64,000 nt of DNA from Bacteroidales bacterium 52_46 (GCA_001915385.1 MNQK01000027.1:62001-126000), one strand, 5' to 3'. Shown: positions 27,732-37,508, counted from the first letter of the stretch. The notes: generated by a model not told the origin, from the sequence alone. A program made the numbers and translations.

Positions 27732-28110
27732 TGGAGGGTGTTGCAACACCTAAAATATACCGACGAATTTGTAGGGAGGGTGTTTACTTATGAGCGTGAC
27801 GTCCAAAGGACGTCGATTATGCGTAACCACGTACGCCGAAGTTTGCGAAGGCGTGCGTGGAAAGCTATCATACGGCGAGTGGCGTCCGTAAGACGCCGAT
27901 TTACATCACTTCATTTATAATAAACAGCTGGTAGCTAAGTAAATCAGCGTCCTCCAGACGCCACGGCTATATATCCATTATTCCCCGCATGCCTCCGTTT
28001 CTCTCCGGCATACGGGGTTACGAATAATCAGCGTCCTCCAGACGCTTAAATGCCTAAGTAAACAACATTGGGACGTGCGCCCCTACTATTGGAGGGGTTG
28101 CAACACCCTT
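27732..28110. repeat. Cluster of short palindromes before rpsA
   Basis: The stretch holds ggtgttgcaacacc (a perfect 14-base palindrome), gacgtccaaaggacgtc, arms ccacgtacgcc/ggcgtgcgtgg, ggcgtccgtaagacgcc, and two copies of atcagcgtcctccagacgc (near 27943 and 28027). The outer part echoes itself as gttgcaacaccct near 28098. The open frame inside it has no protein character. The spacer 27384-28330 holds no other gene. Confidence 0.65.
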
Positions 28111-28197
28111 CGCAGACATCGATGGACGCGGCACAAATTAGCACAATCAAAATTCAATCAAAATTCAATAGTTCATTTCAAAAATGGGGCGGTAAAA

Positions 28198-28230
28198 TTT
28201 GTGTTAATTAAAAGAAAATGATTACCTTTG
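28198..28230 (+). promoter_or_regulatory. Promoter of rpsA
   Basis: TTTG (28198-28201) and TACCTTTG (28223-28230) are 21 bases apart. The leader before the rpsA start is about 95 bases. Confidence 0.8.
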
Positions 28231-28330
28231 CAGCGCTTTAGGCATATTGTGTCCCGACGGCTGCGGCCGAAGGCGCGCAAATGCCGTGCAAAACAGATTT
28301 AATTAACTAATTTATTAACCGTTTAATTTA

Positions 28331-30115
28331 ATGACTGAAGAAGTTAAAACCTCTCCAATCGCCGATTTCGATTGGGATGCCTACGAAAAAGGCGAAACCG
28401 CAGGTGAGAAATCTCGCGAAGAGCTTACCAAGACTTACGACGAGAGCCTCAACACTGTAAAAGACAAAGATGTAATCGAAGGTACCATCATCGCCCTCAA
28501 CAAGCGCGAAGCCGTGGTTAACATCGGTTATAAATCAGACGGTATCATACCCGTCAGCGAATTCCGTTACAACCCCGACATCAAAGTCGGCGACGTAGTG
28601 GAAGTATTCATCGAAAATCAGGAAGACAAAAAAGGACAGCTCATCCTCTCGCACCGCAAGGCCCGCGCATCCCGCTCATGGGAGCGTGTCAACCAGGCAC
28701 TCGAGAACGATGAGATCATCAAGGGCTACATCAAGTGCCGCACCAAGGGCGGTATGATTGTCGACGTATTCGGCATCGAAGCCTTCCTTCCCGGCTCGCA
28801 GATTGATGTCAAGCCTATCCGTGACTACGATATCTTCGTCGGCAAGACTATGGAATTCAAGGTTGTCAAAATCAACCAGGAATTCAAGAACGTCGTTGTC
28901 AGCCACAAAGCTCTCATCGAGGCAGAGCTCGAGCAGCAGAAACGCGAAATCATCTCGAAACTCGAGAAAGGCCAGGTGCTCGAAGGTACTGTCAAGAACA
29001 TCACCACCTACGGTGTGTTCATCGACCTTGGCGGCGTAGACGGTCTTATCCACATCACCGACCTCTCATGGGGCCGTGTCAACCACCCCGAAGAAGTTGT
29101 ATCGCTCGATCAGAAGCTCAATGTCGTTATCCTCGACTTCGACAACGAGAAAAAACGTATCGCCCTCGGCCTCAAGCAGCTCCAGCCCCATCCGTGGGAT
29201 GCCCTCGACCCCAACCTCAAGGTCGGCGACAAGGTCAAAGGTAAAGTTGTCGTTATGGCTGACTACGGCGCGTTCATCGAAATCGCTCCGGGCGTAGAAG
29301 GTCTTATCCACGTAAGCGAGATGTCATGGTCGCAGCACCTGCGTTCGGCTCAGGACTTCATGAAAGCAGGCGACGAAATCGAAGCCGTCATCCTCACCCT
29401 CGACCGCGAGGACCGCAAGATGTCGCTCGGTATCAAGCAGCTTAAGGAAGATCCGTGGGAAAACATCGAGACCAAATATCCCGTCGGCAGCAAGCACACC
29501 GCTAAAGTGCGCAACTTCACCAACTTCGGCGTATTCGTTGAACTCGAAGAGGGCGTAGACGGTCTGATCCACATCTCCGACCTCTCTTGGACAAAGAAAA
29601 TCAAACACCCGACCGAATTTACCCAGATCGGTGCCGACATCGACGTACAGGTACTCGAAATCGACAAGGACAACCGTCGTCTGAGCCTCGGCCACAAGCA
29701 GCTCGAAGAAAATCCCTGGGATGTATTCGAGACTATCTTCACTGTAGGTTCAATCCACGAAGGCACTATCATCGAGATGCTCGACAAGGGCGCTGTAATA
29801 GCACTCCCCTACGGCGTTGAAGGCTTCGCCACTCCCAAACACCTCGTTAAAGAGGACGGCAGCCACGCCAAGGTTGACGAGAAACTCAACTTCAAGGTTA
29901 TCGAATTCAACAAGGATTCGAAGCGCATCATCCTTTCTCACAGCCGTATCTTCGAAGATGAGGCTAAGGCAGAACGCGCAGAGGCCAAGAAGGCAGCTCC
30001 CAAGCGCGCACCCCGCAAAGAGGCTGAACCCGTAGTTTCGACTCCCGTAGAGAAAACCACTCTCGGCGACATCGAAGCTCTCGCAGCCCTCAAAGAGCAG
30101 CTCTCAAAGAAATAA
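28331..30115 (+). CDS. rpsA: 30S ribosomal protein S1
   Basis: The protein has 594 residues with repeated S1/OB-fold RNA-binding domains. Clear repeats are GTIIALNKREAVVNIGYKSDG (about 52), GTVKNITTYGVFIDLGGVDG (about 220), GKVVVMADYGAFIEIAPGVEG (about 305), AKVRNFTNFGVFVELEEGVDG (about 392) and GTIIEMLDKGAVIALPYGVEG (about 480). Including the degenerate domain at about 130 there are six, the usual number for full-length S1. The C-terminus is Lys/Ala/Glu-rich. It binds mRNA on the small ribosomal subunit and helps initiation. It stands alone with its own promoter and terminator, as is common for this gene. Confidence 0.97.
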   Translation: MTEEVKTSPIADFDWDAYEKGETAGEKSREELTKTYDESLNTVKDKDVIEGTIIALNKREAVVNIGYKSDGIIPVSEFRYNPDIKVGDVVEVFIENQEDKKGQLILSHRKARASRSWERVNQALENDEIIKGYIKCRTKGGMIVDVFGIEAFLPGSQIDVKPIRDYDIFVGKTMEFKVVKINQEFKNVVVSHKALIEAELEQQKREIISKLEKGQVLEGTVKNITTYGVFIDLGGVDGLIHITDLSWGRVNHPEEVVSLDQKLNVVILDFDNEKKRIALGLKQLQPHPWDALDPNLKVGDKVKGKVVVMADYGAFIEIAPGVEGLIHVSEMSWSQHLRSAQDFMKAGDEIEAVILTLDREDRKMSLGIKQLKEDPWENIETKYPVGSKHTAKVRNFTNFGVFVELEEGVDGLIHISDLSWTKKIKHPTEFTQIGADIDVQVLEIDKDNRRLSLGHKQLEENPWDVFETIFTVGSIHEGTIIEMLDKGAVIALPYGVEGFATPKHLVKEDGSHAKVDEKLNFKVIEFNKDSKRIILSHSRIFEDEAKAERAEAKKAAPKRAPRKEAEPVVSTPVEKTTLGDIEALAALKEQLSKK

Positions 30116-30137
30116 TCAATTATTTACATAAACAGTG

Positions 30138-30172
30138 ACGGGGAGGCCGATTACGGCCTCCCCGTTGTGTTT
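30138..30172 (+). terminator. Terminator of rpsA
   Basis: acggggaggcc (30138-30148) pairs with ggcctccccgt (30155-30165), followed by tgtgttt. Confidence 0.85.
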
Positions 30173-30275
30173 ATTCCATCAGTATTTTAAACACTTACGC
30201 GGTATTATTCCGCTTACGCGTCATCACCCGGCTATATATGTTTATACGGATTAACGACGGGCGCTCCCAATTATT

Positions 30276-30434
30276 TAAGAGATTGTCTAAGTCGCGGCCC
30301 AATGCTGTCTGCTTAAGCTGAGTCGAATGGGGCGGGGGCGTCTCGCCCCCGTGGTAGCTTTCAGTGTATAAGGATAATACCACGGGGGCGAGACGCCCCC
30401 GCCCCATTCTATGCTCTTTGAGTAAACAGCATTG
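30276..30434. repeat. CAATGCTGT-ended palindromic element, copy B, with an adjacent TAAGAGATTGTC end
   Basis: caatgctgt (30300-30308) and acagcattg (30426-30434) are the ends of a long palindrome with arms built on ggggcgggggcgtctcgccc. It parallels copy A at 23411-23539. TAAGAGATTGTC at 30276-30287, just outside, matches the element end found at 5419-5430 and 54096-54107. The spacer 30116-30586 holds no gene. Confidence 0.7.
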
Positions 30435-30586
30435 TATTGCGTCCGGACAAATTAGTTCGGGATATGGAGAAACAAAGACCGCGCCTGCTACTGACCGGCA
30501 ATCCGGGGGTAGCAGGCGCGGCGTTTAATCGCGCTATTATTACAAAAGATACATTAGTGGTGCAGCGATTATGAAGCAGGTGGAGA

Positions 30587-31150
30587 TTAGCCCTTTACGA
30601 CTTCCCACTTGTAGGGATCCTCATCGGTAAGAGGCACGTAAATGTAACCCTCCGGGAGAGTGAAGTCCTCACCGCTCTGGTTTACGCCTTTGCTGCTGTA
30701 TTTACCGCCGTAGAGGTAGCAGTAGCCGAATGCCGAAGCGGGGTCGTCCTCATTGCCGTTGAATACGGCGATACGTACTGAAGCGAAGTTTCCGCCATGT
30801 ACGTTGGCAATAGCCTCACGTGCCACATAGAGCGAATAAAATCCGTCGCCCTTGCCGGGTTCGCTGTCCTCAACGATATATGTACCCGACATGATGTCGC
30901 ATACTGCACCGCGGCCTACTGCGACAGCGCCCTGGATTGCTTTAACCTGCACGTCGGAAAGAACTGCTTTACCGCCCTGGATTCTCACTGCATAGCTCCA
31001 TACGCGTTCGTTGGTCTCGGGGTTGACGATACTGTTGCGCGAGGTGTTGTTTACGACGCAGTCGGTCATTGTCAGGGTGTCGTCCGTGCCTGCGGGCTGG
31101 AAGTAGACCGATGCCATCTGCGAGTTGAATGTAACGTTTTCAAATGTCAT
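30587..31150 (-). pseudogene. Probable 5'-truncated right-handed beta-helix protein
   Basis: From the first ATG the product has 187 residues and no signal peptide. The repeating hydrophobic pattern (MTFENVTFNSQMASVYF, LTMTDCVVNNTSRNSIV, AVLSDVQVKAIQGAVAV) looks like the C-terminal rungs of a parallel beta-helix of the kind found in secreted proteins. The frame stays open upstream to a stop at 31268-31270. That part, containing NTIFISRCTLCGDVWNQGGG, reads like a further rung but has no ATG. This suggests loss of the 5' part of a larger exported protein. A cytoplasmic small protein is possible but less likely. No promoter is visible. Confidence 0.55.
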
Positions 31151-31570
31151 CGAGCCGCCGCCCTGGTTCCAGACATCCCCGCACAGAGTGCAGCGACTGA
31201 TAAAAATCGTATTACGGGATGCATGTATTCTGTTATACCACTCCCGGCCGGAGCCGGCGAAGGCAGTTTAAAGTGTGATTTAAAGTTAATAAAGTGTGAT
31301 TAAACGGTTGTTGTCAGATTGGTTCGTTAACCCTTTCGCTCCAAAATTACGATTTATATTTCTATCCTACAAATATGTTTACCATTATTTTAATATAAAT
31401 ACAAAATTTATCCAAAAGTTTTTAAAATCAATATATTAACCTGCAAATATTACTTAACCGGCGGCATCTGCTCCATTCCTTGCAGCGATTTGACTTCATG
31501 GCACCGGCAGCCACAAACCAAATAATAATTACGGTTGTTGATAAAGATGAAAACGAGTGATTTTATCAAC

Positions 31571-31730
31571 AGCTGCACCCCGGTGCAGCCCAATGCTGCT
31601 TACTTAAGAGCGCGTAGGTGTCGCAGAACTGATGTTGACGATTGCATGATGTAGGGCTGCTCCCCGGAGCAGCCGCCAAGCAACTGATAATCAACTTTTG
31701 TTATCGGCTGCACCGGGGTGCAGCCCTACA
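31571..31730. repeat. GGCTGCACCCCGGTGCAGCC-type palindromes before aspD
   Basis: agctgcaccccggtgcagcc (31571-31590) is followed by caatgctgcttacttaag, then a variant ggctgctccccggagcagcc near 31656, then ggctgcaccggggtgcagcc near 31707. Similar palindromes lie after aspD at 33561-33650. The spacer 31268-31832 also has two taaagtgtgatt units (31269-31302) and otherwise nothing I recognise. Confidence 0.65.
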
Positions 31731-31832
31731 AGATGACGTATCATATATTATAAGTTCTGCATACCCTCGATTATTAGTAACTTCTTGACAGATGCAAACA
31801 TAAAAATATCATTAAACAAAACCTCAACAGAT

Positions 31833-33485
31833 ATGGACAACATGAACAAAAGCCCAGAAAATACGGCCTACGAAAAAGAACTTGAGAATATGAGCCCGTT
31901 TGAGATAAAGAGTACGTTAATCAGTCTGGCGGAAAAAGACGCACAGCGAAGTACAGCTACCTTTCTCAACGCCGGCCGCGGCAATCCTGACTGGCTGCTC
32001 TCATACCCGCGAAAGGCATTCTTCCTTTTAGGCGAATTTGCCATGTCGGAGGCCGACCGCATGAAATATGACGATGCCATCGGCATTGTGGCGTCTCCTA
32101 CACAGGACGGTGTTGCCGCTCGTTTTCTCGCTTTCCTCGACGCCCGCAAAGATGAAACTGGAGCAAAAGTGCTCCGCCATTTCTATTCTCATACGACCGG
32201 GGAACTCGGAGCCAATCCCGACGAACTCGTATTCGAACTTGTCGACGGCATACTCGGCGACCACTACCCCACTCCGCCACGTATACTCATGCATGTGGAG
32301 ATTATCACCCGTGAATATCTGCGCCAGGCCATGGGCGGAGGTGACGACCCTACGGTCTACGATCTTTTTGCCACTGAGGGAAGCACGGCAGGTATGTGCT
32401 ATGCGTTTGACACGCTCAAACAGAATTTTCTCATGGAGCCGGGCGATAAAATCGCCCTATTCACGCCGTGCTTCACTCCATATCTCGAGATACCGCGGCT
32501 GAGCGAGTTCGGCCTGGAAGTGGTGGAGATAAGCGCCAACAAGGTAGAGCGCGACGGGTATCATGACTGGCAGTATCCCAAAGAGGAAATCGACAAACTC
32601 CGTGACCCGTCGATTAAAGCGGTATGCATCACCAACCCCTCCAATCCGCCGAGCGTATGCTTCTCGTCTGAAGTACTTGACATGCTTGTCGATGTCGTGA
32701 AAAACGACAATCCCGGTCTCATGGTCATCACCGACGATGTGTACGGCACATTCATCGAGGGATTCCGCTCGCTTATGTATGTGCTGCCTTACAATACATT
32801 GTGCCTCTATTCGTTCTCGAAATATTTCGGCGCTACAGGCTGGCGTGTGGCCGCAATGGCTCTGCGCAGGGGGAAAAATGTATTCGACGACAGGCTCGCC
32901 GCACTTCCCGATGACAAAAAGGCGCTTCTCGCCAAGCGATATGGAAGCATTACGCTTGAATCAGAAAAGCTGAAATTCATTGACCGCCTCGTGGCCGACA
33001 GCCGCCTTGTAGGTCTGAACCATACAGCCGGACTATCTACTCCGCAGCAGATACAGATGGCATTGTTCTCCGCGTTTGCCTTCCTGCACCGCGATGCCCT
33101 GCAGCCAAAACTCATAGCTATGATCCACAAGCGTCTGGATAATCTGTGGAGTACTACGGGATTCAAGCTGCTTCCCGACCCCAACCGCGCCGGATATTAT
33201 AGTGAGATAGACCTCATGGTCTGGGCAAAAAAGATTTATGGTGATGATTTCGCCGATTACCTCAACAATAATTATCAGCCCCTTGACTTCGTAATCCGTC
33301 TGGCCGATGAAACGGCAGTCGTGCTTCTCAACGGCGACGGCTTTGACGGGCCGAAATGGTCGGTGCGTGCCTCGCTTGCCAATCTTGACACTGATGCGTA
33401 CCTGAAAATAGGCACTGCCATACGCAAGATTCTCGACCAGTACCACGACGAATATCTCAACTCTATATCACGGGCGGCTAATTGA
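31833..33485 (+). CDS. aspD: Aspartate 4-decarboxylase
   Basis: The protein has 550 residues from the ATG at 31833; the frame extends upstream only through a TTG. It is a fold-type I PLP enzyme of the aspartate beta-decarboxylase (bifunctional aspartate aminotransferase) family, converting L-aspartate to L-alanine and CO2. The PLP lysine is Lys330 in LYSFSKYFGATGWR. Other family blocks are FLNAGRGNPDWLL, LFATEGSTAGMCYAF and VCITNPSNPPS. The length matches AspD (about 530-550) rather than plain aminotransferases. In some bacteria AspD works with the Asp:Ala antiporter AspT to consume protons; an AspT-type gene lies about 24 kb away at 57012. Palindromic repeats flank the gene on both sides. 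Confidence 0.93.
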   Translation: MDNMNKSPENTAYEKELENMSPFEIKSTLISLAEKDAQRSTATFLNAGRGNPDWLLSYPRKAFFLLGEFAMSEADRMKYDDAIGIVASPTQDGVAARFLAFLDARKDETGAKVLRHFYSHTTGELGANPDELVFELVDGILGDHYPTPPRILMHVEIITREYLRQAMGGGDDPTVYDLFATEGSTAGMCYAFDTLKQNFLMEPGDKIALFTPCFTPYLEIPRLSEFGLEVVEISANKVERDGYHDWQYPKEEIDKLRDPSIKAVCITNPSNPPSVCFSSEVLDMLVDVVKNDNPGLMVITDDVYGTFIEGFRSLMYVLPYNTLCLYSFSKYFGATGWRVAAMALRRGKNVFDDRLAALPDDKKALLAKRYGSITLESEKLKFIDRLVADSRLVGLNHTAGLSTPQQIQMALFSAFAFLHRDALQPKLIAMIHKRLDNLWSTTGFKLLPDPNRAGYYSEIDLMVWAKKIYGDDFADYLNNNYQPLDFVIRLADETAVVLLNGDGFDGPKWSVRASLANLDTDAYLKIGTAIRKILDQYHDEYLNSISRAAN

Positions 33486-33560
33486 GATTGCGGCGACACA
33501 ACAGAAGTGTCGTATTCTTCATAATATCAGCGAATATATACCGATAAAAATATCCATTAT

Positions 33561-33720
33561 CGGTTCCGGCTGCACCCCGGTGCAGCCGGAACCGATGTAG
33601 ACAGGAGTTTTCATCAGCGGCTGCACCGGGGTGCAACTCTACAAGCCGCCTGTAATCGACAAGATTGCCGGGTGGATATAATAAGAGGGTGTCGCGGATA
33701 ATATGGTTCCGCGGCACCCT
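33561..33720. repeat. Palindromes between aspD and the leucine-rich repeat gene
   Basis: cggttccggctgcacc (33561-33576) and its complement (33579-33594) form a 16-bp stem. A related ggctgcaccggggtgca follows near 33624. A further hairpin (gggtgtcgcgga, 33687-33698, with tccgcggcaccc, 33708-33719) begins with TAAGAGGGTGTC (33682-33693), the end motif of the 289-bp element. The last hairpin may terminate the convergent genes. Confidence 0.65.
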
Positions 33721-33771
33721 GCTGTATGTCGACTGCCCGGTGATTTCGGGAAGTCAGGAATATGTTCCGTG

Positions 33772-36700
33772 TTATTTCACCATGAGCTTATAGGCGTAAT
33801 TTCCTACCGTCACGATATAAGCGCCGTGGGCAATGTCGCTTATGACACAGGTACCGTCGGCGCCGGTGACAGCCGAACGGCGCAATATGCCGTTCATGCC
33901 GATAAGGCTTACAGGCATTCCGGCCGATGCTTTCACGGTCAGGACATTACCGTCGACGCGTACATCAATCGCAGATTTTCCGTCGGCAGTTATGTCGTCC
34001 ACAGCGCCCACGGTCTTTATGTCCATGAGGTTGGTATAGAAATAGGCATTCGGGAACTCGTCGTTGGTAAGCACGCACATCACGTTGTCAATCGGAGAGA
34101 TGAATGATGTCACGCCGTTGTCGAGGGTATATTCCTCATCGATATAGAGCTCCTCTCCCACAAGATTTCCCTCCTCGTCGAAAGTCGGTACATCTACGAA
34201 CCACCGGTAGACAGTCTCCTTGCCGTTGATGACTGCTTCGGAGGAGAGGTCGACGGCACCGTCGACTACCTCGGTCTGCAGCGGAGCCTGGTTGCCGTAA
34301 GTGTAAAGAGTGTATTTATTCAGCGGCAGTGTGCTCGGACGGAACAGGTTGTTGTTGAGGTAAAGCACGTTGAGCGACTTCATCGCCGACACGTCAACGC
34401 TGCTCAGCTGATTGCTTGCAAGGGAAATCTGGTTCATCGCAGGCAGACGCGAGAGGTCAATCTCAGTCAGCTGGTTACCTGTCAGGTCAAGGTGCCACAG
34501 ATTTTTGTTGTCAGACTTGAAGGAGGTAATCTGATTGTTGGAAATCGAGAGGAGCTCGAGTCCGGGATAGGCCGAAGCGTCAAACGAGGTGAACTTGTTG
34601 TTGCCCAGATCAAGATCGTACAGGTTGGGGTAGCGCGTAAGGTCAAGGTCACTGAAATTGTTGCCGGCAAGACGCAGCTCGATGAGTCCGGCAGCATTCG
34701 GCCATACAACATTGTCCTCCGTCAATCCGGCATTCTGCACGCCGAACAATGCAAGTTTGTCCAATTTTGAAGCGTCAATCGACGACAGAGACAGGCCTCC
34801 GACACTGAACACCGTAAGTCCGCTGTCCTCACCGTATGAGTAGACTCTTACTGTGGCGCCGCGCTGTGAAGCGACGGAAAATGAGCTCGGAGCAGTCCCG
34901 ACGATGTACTCCGTCAGATCTGCTTCCGTACCGCTCCAGTCGATATACAGCGGCGTGTTGTCGTTGACGGCACGCAGTATGATTTCGCCGGACTGGTTGG
35001 CCGAGGTGACGAATGAAGCCACTACATTGGTGGGCATCGCGGCCGCCTCAATCTCGGTAGTGCGGAGCGTTAGCCCCTCGAATTTCGGGTTAGTCATCTC
35101 GCAGTACACTTTCGAGCCTACTATCGGGCTGAGGAAGTGCGTCACGCCGTTTTCCTCGTTATAGTCCGTACCTTTATTCAGGAGTGAGCCGTCCGGCTTT
35201 TTCCATGCGAATGAAGTGGGAGCACCGTCGATATTATATACCGAAAGGTTGCATCCGGGGCCAATCTTGGCGATGGTAATGTCGTTCTGAGGCGTGTATG
35301 TGTATGTGTCCAGACCGTCGATTACAGGCAGCGTATTGAAGTTTAGCGCATTGTTTTCGCAATGAAGCTCTTTCAGGCTTATTTCGGCGGGAAGTACAAT
35401 GGAAGTGATTTCGTTATGAGCGATGTTCATGCTTGTCATCAGCGTGCAGTATGTGACATCGACAGTAGAGAGGTTGTTGTGGGATATGTCGAGAGTCATC
35501 ATATTGTCGGCGTCTTTCAGCAGCGACAGGTCGGTCAGCTTGTTGTGCGAGAGGTCGAGATTGCGTATGGTGCGCATATCGTTGAGAGTGACGCTCGTCA
35601 GTTCGTTGTTGCTCAGATCGATGTCAAAGAGCATGTTTTTCTGGTATACGTCGTTGACACCGCGGATATTGAGCGCCGGGAAGTGGTTGCCGGTAAGCAC
35701 AAGCGATTTCAGCATGCGGTTCCAGCTCAGGTCGATGTTGTCGCTTCCGTAGATGCCGGCATTGACAAGGCGCAGTGTCCTGAGCGAACGTGCCGCGCTG
35801 AAGTCAATAGAGTTAAGGGTGATGTCCTCCATATCGAAGGCCGATACGAGCTCGCCTTCGGGCACGTATATAGTAACGGTGCCGCTGTTGGTCAAGCCCG
35901 TCACATTGCTTACGGCAGGTGCCGATTCAGATGTGGCGGTGTATTCCACTTTGCCGCGCCCGTAGTCCACGTAAAATTTCTTGGGAGCGGCTTCGGTAGC
36001 GCCGTACATCCCGAGACCGAACTCAATCGGTGTGCCGTCAGACGACATCACCGGAGCGCTGAACGTGATTACCTTGTCGTCCTTTCCGTAGTCAGCCTCG
36101 CTCTTGACTTTGAATTTATTGGTACACAACGGATAGTAGCCGAATGCGCTTTCAGGGAACGCATCGTTGGCGAAAGCCACATACACGCTGTCGGAAACAG
36201 CTTTAAGCAGTGTGACTTTACCGTCGGCGTATGTATAGTAGTCGTTGCTGAGGGCTACAAGACTGTTGGGGTTGGACTCGCTCGTGCGGTAGAGGGCCGC
36301 GGTAGTCACGGTGCCATCGCGCAGCACTTTGTCACTGAGGTCAATCACAGTGCCCACTTTCTGGGTTTTGGCTACATGCATGTCGTTCTGCTTGTAGGCA
36401 TAATAGTCCCATTCGTCATTTGGCAGGGGCAGCGTGGCGAAAGTAAAGTCATTGTTGCGCAGCGACAGATTGAACAGCGCTGTATTGTTCGACAGGTCAA
36501 TCGAAGTGAGATGATTGTTGTTGACATACAGGTCGGTCAGATGCGGATTTTTAGAGACATCAAGGTCAGTGAAACCGTTGCCGCTTGCAAAGAGATACAC
36601 GAGATTGGGGTTATTGGTAACATCGAGTTTCTCCAGCCTGATACCGGCGTTGACCGAGCCTGACATGTGGTCGCAGTAGAACTGGTTGAGATACGGGTTC

Positions 36701-37485
36701 TTGCTGAGGTCAATATTGCGTATTTTTGTCTCGCTTATATTGAGTATGTTAAGCTTGGTATTCCTGGTGACATCAAGCTCCTCGACGGGAGTGGAGTCAA
36801 TGGAAAGCTGTCTCAGCTCGGGGCACCCGGAAGGATCGAGGTGAGTCAGTCCTTTGTTCGCCCATGCGTCAAATGACATCAGTGCGGGATAGTCCGAGAG
36901 ATTAAACGAGGGGTCGAGCTTTTCAATACGCCCCATGTCGAGAATAGTGAGGCCGGGCTTGTTGGCGCCGATAATCAGCGGAGTGACGTTGAACGGGTTG
37001 TTGCTGACGCTTATATACTGCAGGGCGCCAAGTCCGCTAAGGTCAAGTCCGGTAAGTTCGTTGTTGGAGAGGTCGAGTATCTCGAGGTTGGTGAGCTTGT
37101 CGATCTGCACGTCGGTGAGGTAGCATTCACGTGCACTGAGCAGGTCAATCTTGCTCGCGTCGCCGTAGATTTTCACCGTTCCCTCTTTTGTGACGTTGCA
37201 CGTGATGGCCGTACCTACAAACGACCCTGTCTCGGCATCGAGCGTGGCCTGAGTGATTTCATACTCCATAGGACCGAAACCGGCGTCCACATCTATGTAT
37301 CCGTCTTCGGTGGCACCGAGAGTGAGCGTTATCGCTCCGGCAGCACCACCCGCTTCATAAACGCGGGTCTTGATGACCAGCGCCGGCTCCTCTTCCTGTG
37401 TCTGCGCTTCCACCGGCATCGGGAAGCACAGCATACCGGCAAATATTGCCGCGAGCCACGGACATCTGTTTTTGATTATTCTCAT
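33772..37485 (-). CDS. Secreted leucine-rich repeat protein with sorting tail
   Basis: The protein has 1237 residues. Its signal peptide is at the N-terminus (WLAAIFAGMLCFPMPVEAQ). Three blocks of leucine-rich repeats (about 140-370, 600-760 and 960-1110) show LDLSNNELTGLDLSGLGALQ and LNILNISETKIRNIDLSKNP. They are separated by beta-rich segments that recur in parallel form (GYIDVDAGFGPMEYE, PKKFYVDYGRGKVEYT, NTPLYIDWSGTEADLTEY), so the protein looks like three duplicated units. The C-terminus (LIGMNGILRRSAVTG, HGAYIVTVGNYAYKLMVK) is a sorting-type tail. It lies 23 bp after the subtilase gene and is probably co-transcribed with it. Adhesion or ligand binding is plausible; no enzyme motif is seen. 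Confidence 0.85.
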   Translation of the reverse strand: MRIIKNRCPWLAAIFAGMLCFPMPVEAQTQEEEPALVIKTRVYEAGGAAGAITLTLGATEDGYIDVDAGFGPMEYEITQATLDAETGSFVGTAITCNVTKEGTVKIYGDASKIDLLSARECYLTDVQIDKLTNLEILDLSNNELTGLDLSGLGALQYISVSNNPFNVTPLIIGANKPGLTILDMGRIEKLDPSFNLSDYPALMSFDAWANKGLTHLDPSGCPELRQLSIDSTPVEELDVTRNTKLNILNISETKIRNIDLSKNPYLNQFYCDHMSGSVNAGIRLEKLDVTNNPNLVYLFASGNGFTDLDVSKNPHLTDLYVNNNHLTSIDLSNNTALFNLSLRNNDFTFATLPLPNDEWDYYAYKQNDMHVAKTQKVGTVIDLSDKVLRDGTVTTAALYRTSESNPNSLVALSNDYYTYADGKVTLLKAVSDSVYVAFANDAFPESAFGYYPLCTNKFKVKSEADYGKDDKVITFSAPVMSSDGTPIEFGLGMYGATEAAPKKFYVDYGRGKVEYTATSESAPAVSNVTGLTNSGTVTIYVPEGELVSAFDMEDITLNSIDFSAARSLRTLRLVNAGIYGSDNIDLSWNRMLKSLVLTGNHFPALNIRGVNDVYQKNMLFDIDLSNNELTSVTLNDMRTIRNLDLSHNKLTDLSLLKDADNMMTLDISHNNLSTVDVTYCTLMTSMNIAHNEITSIVLPAEISLKELHCENNALNFNTLPVIDGLDTYTYTPQNDITIAKIGPGCNLSVYNIDGAPTSFAWKKPDGSLLNKGTDYNEENGVTHFLSPIVGSKVYCEMTNPKFEGLTLRTTEIEAAAMPTNVVASFVTSANQSGEIILRAVNDNTPLYIDWSGTEADLTEYIVGTAPSSFSVASQRGATVRVYSYGEDSGLTVFSVGGLSLSSIDASKLDKLALFGVQNAGLTEDNVVWPNAAGLIELRLAGNNFSDLDLTRYPNLYDLDLGNNKFTSFDASAYPGLELLSISNNQITSFKSDNKNLWHLDLTGNQLTEIDLSRLPAMNQISLASNQLSSVDVSAMKSLNVLYLNNNLFRPSTLPLNKYTLYTYGNQAPLQTEVVDGAVDLSSEAVINGKETVYRWFVDVPTFDEEGNLVGEELYIDEEYTLDNGVTSFISPIDNVMCVLTNDEFPNAYFYTNLMDIKTVGAVDDITADGKSAIDVRVDGNVLTVKASAGMPVSLIGMNGILRRSAVTGADGTCVISDIAHGAYIVTVGNYAYKLMVK

Positions 37486-37508
37486 AACAATATGATTTAT
37501 AGTTGTTT

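Noticed and set aside
27633..27920. 95-codon frame in the spacer before rpsA
   Set aside because: It is read entirely from palindromic repeats and is Arg-rich as a by-product.
31785..31832. Upstream extension of aspD from a TTG codon
   Set aside because: The ATG at 31833 gives the family length, and the upstream residues are not conserved-looking.
35362..36663. 433-codon open frame on the plus strand across the leucine-rich repeat gene
   Set aside because: Antisense shadow of a repetitive gene; no signal peptide, domain or promoter.
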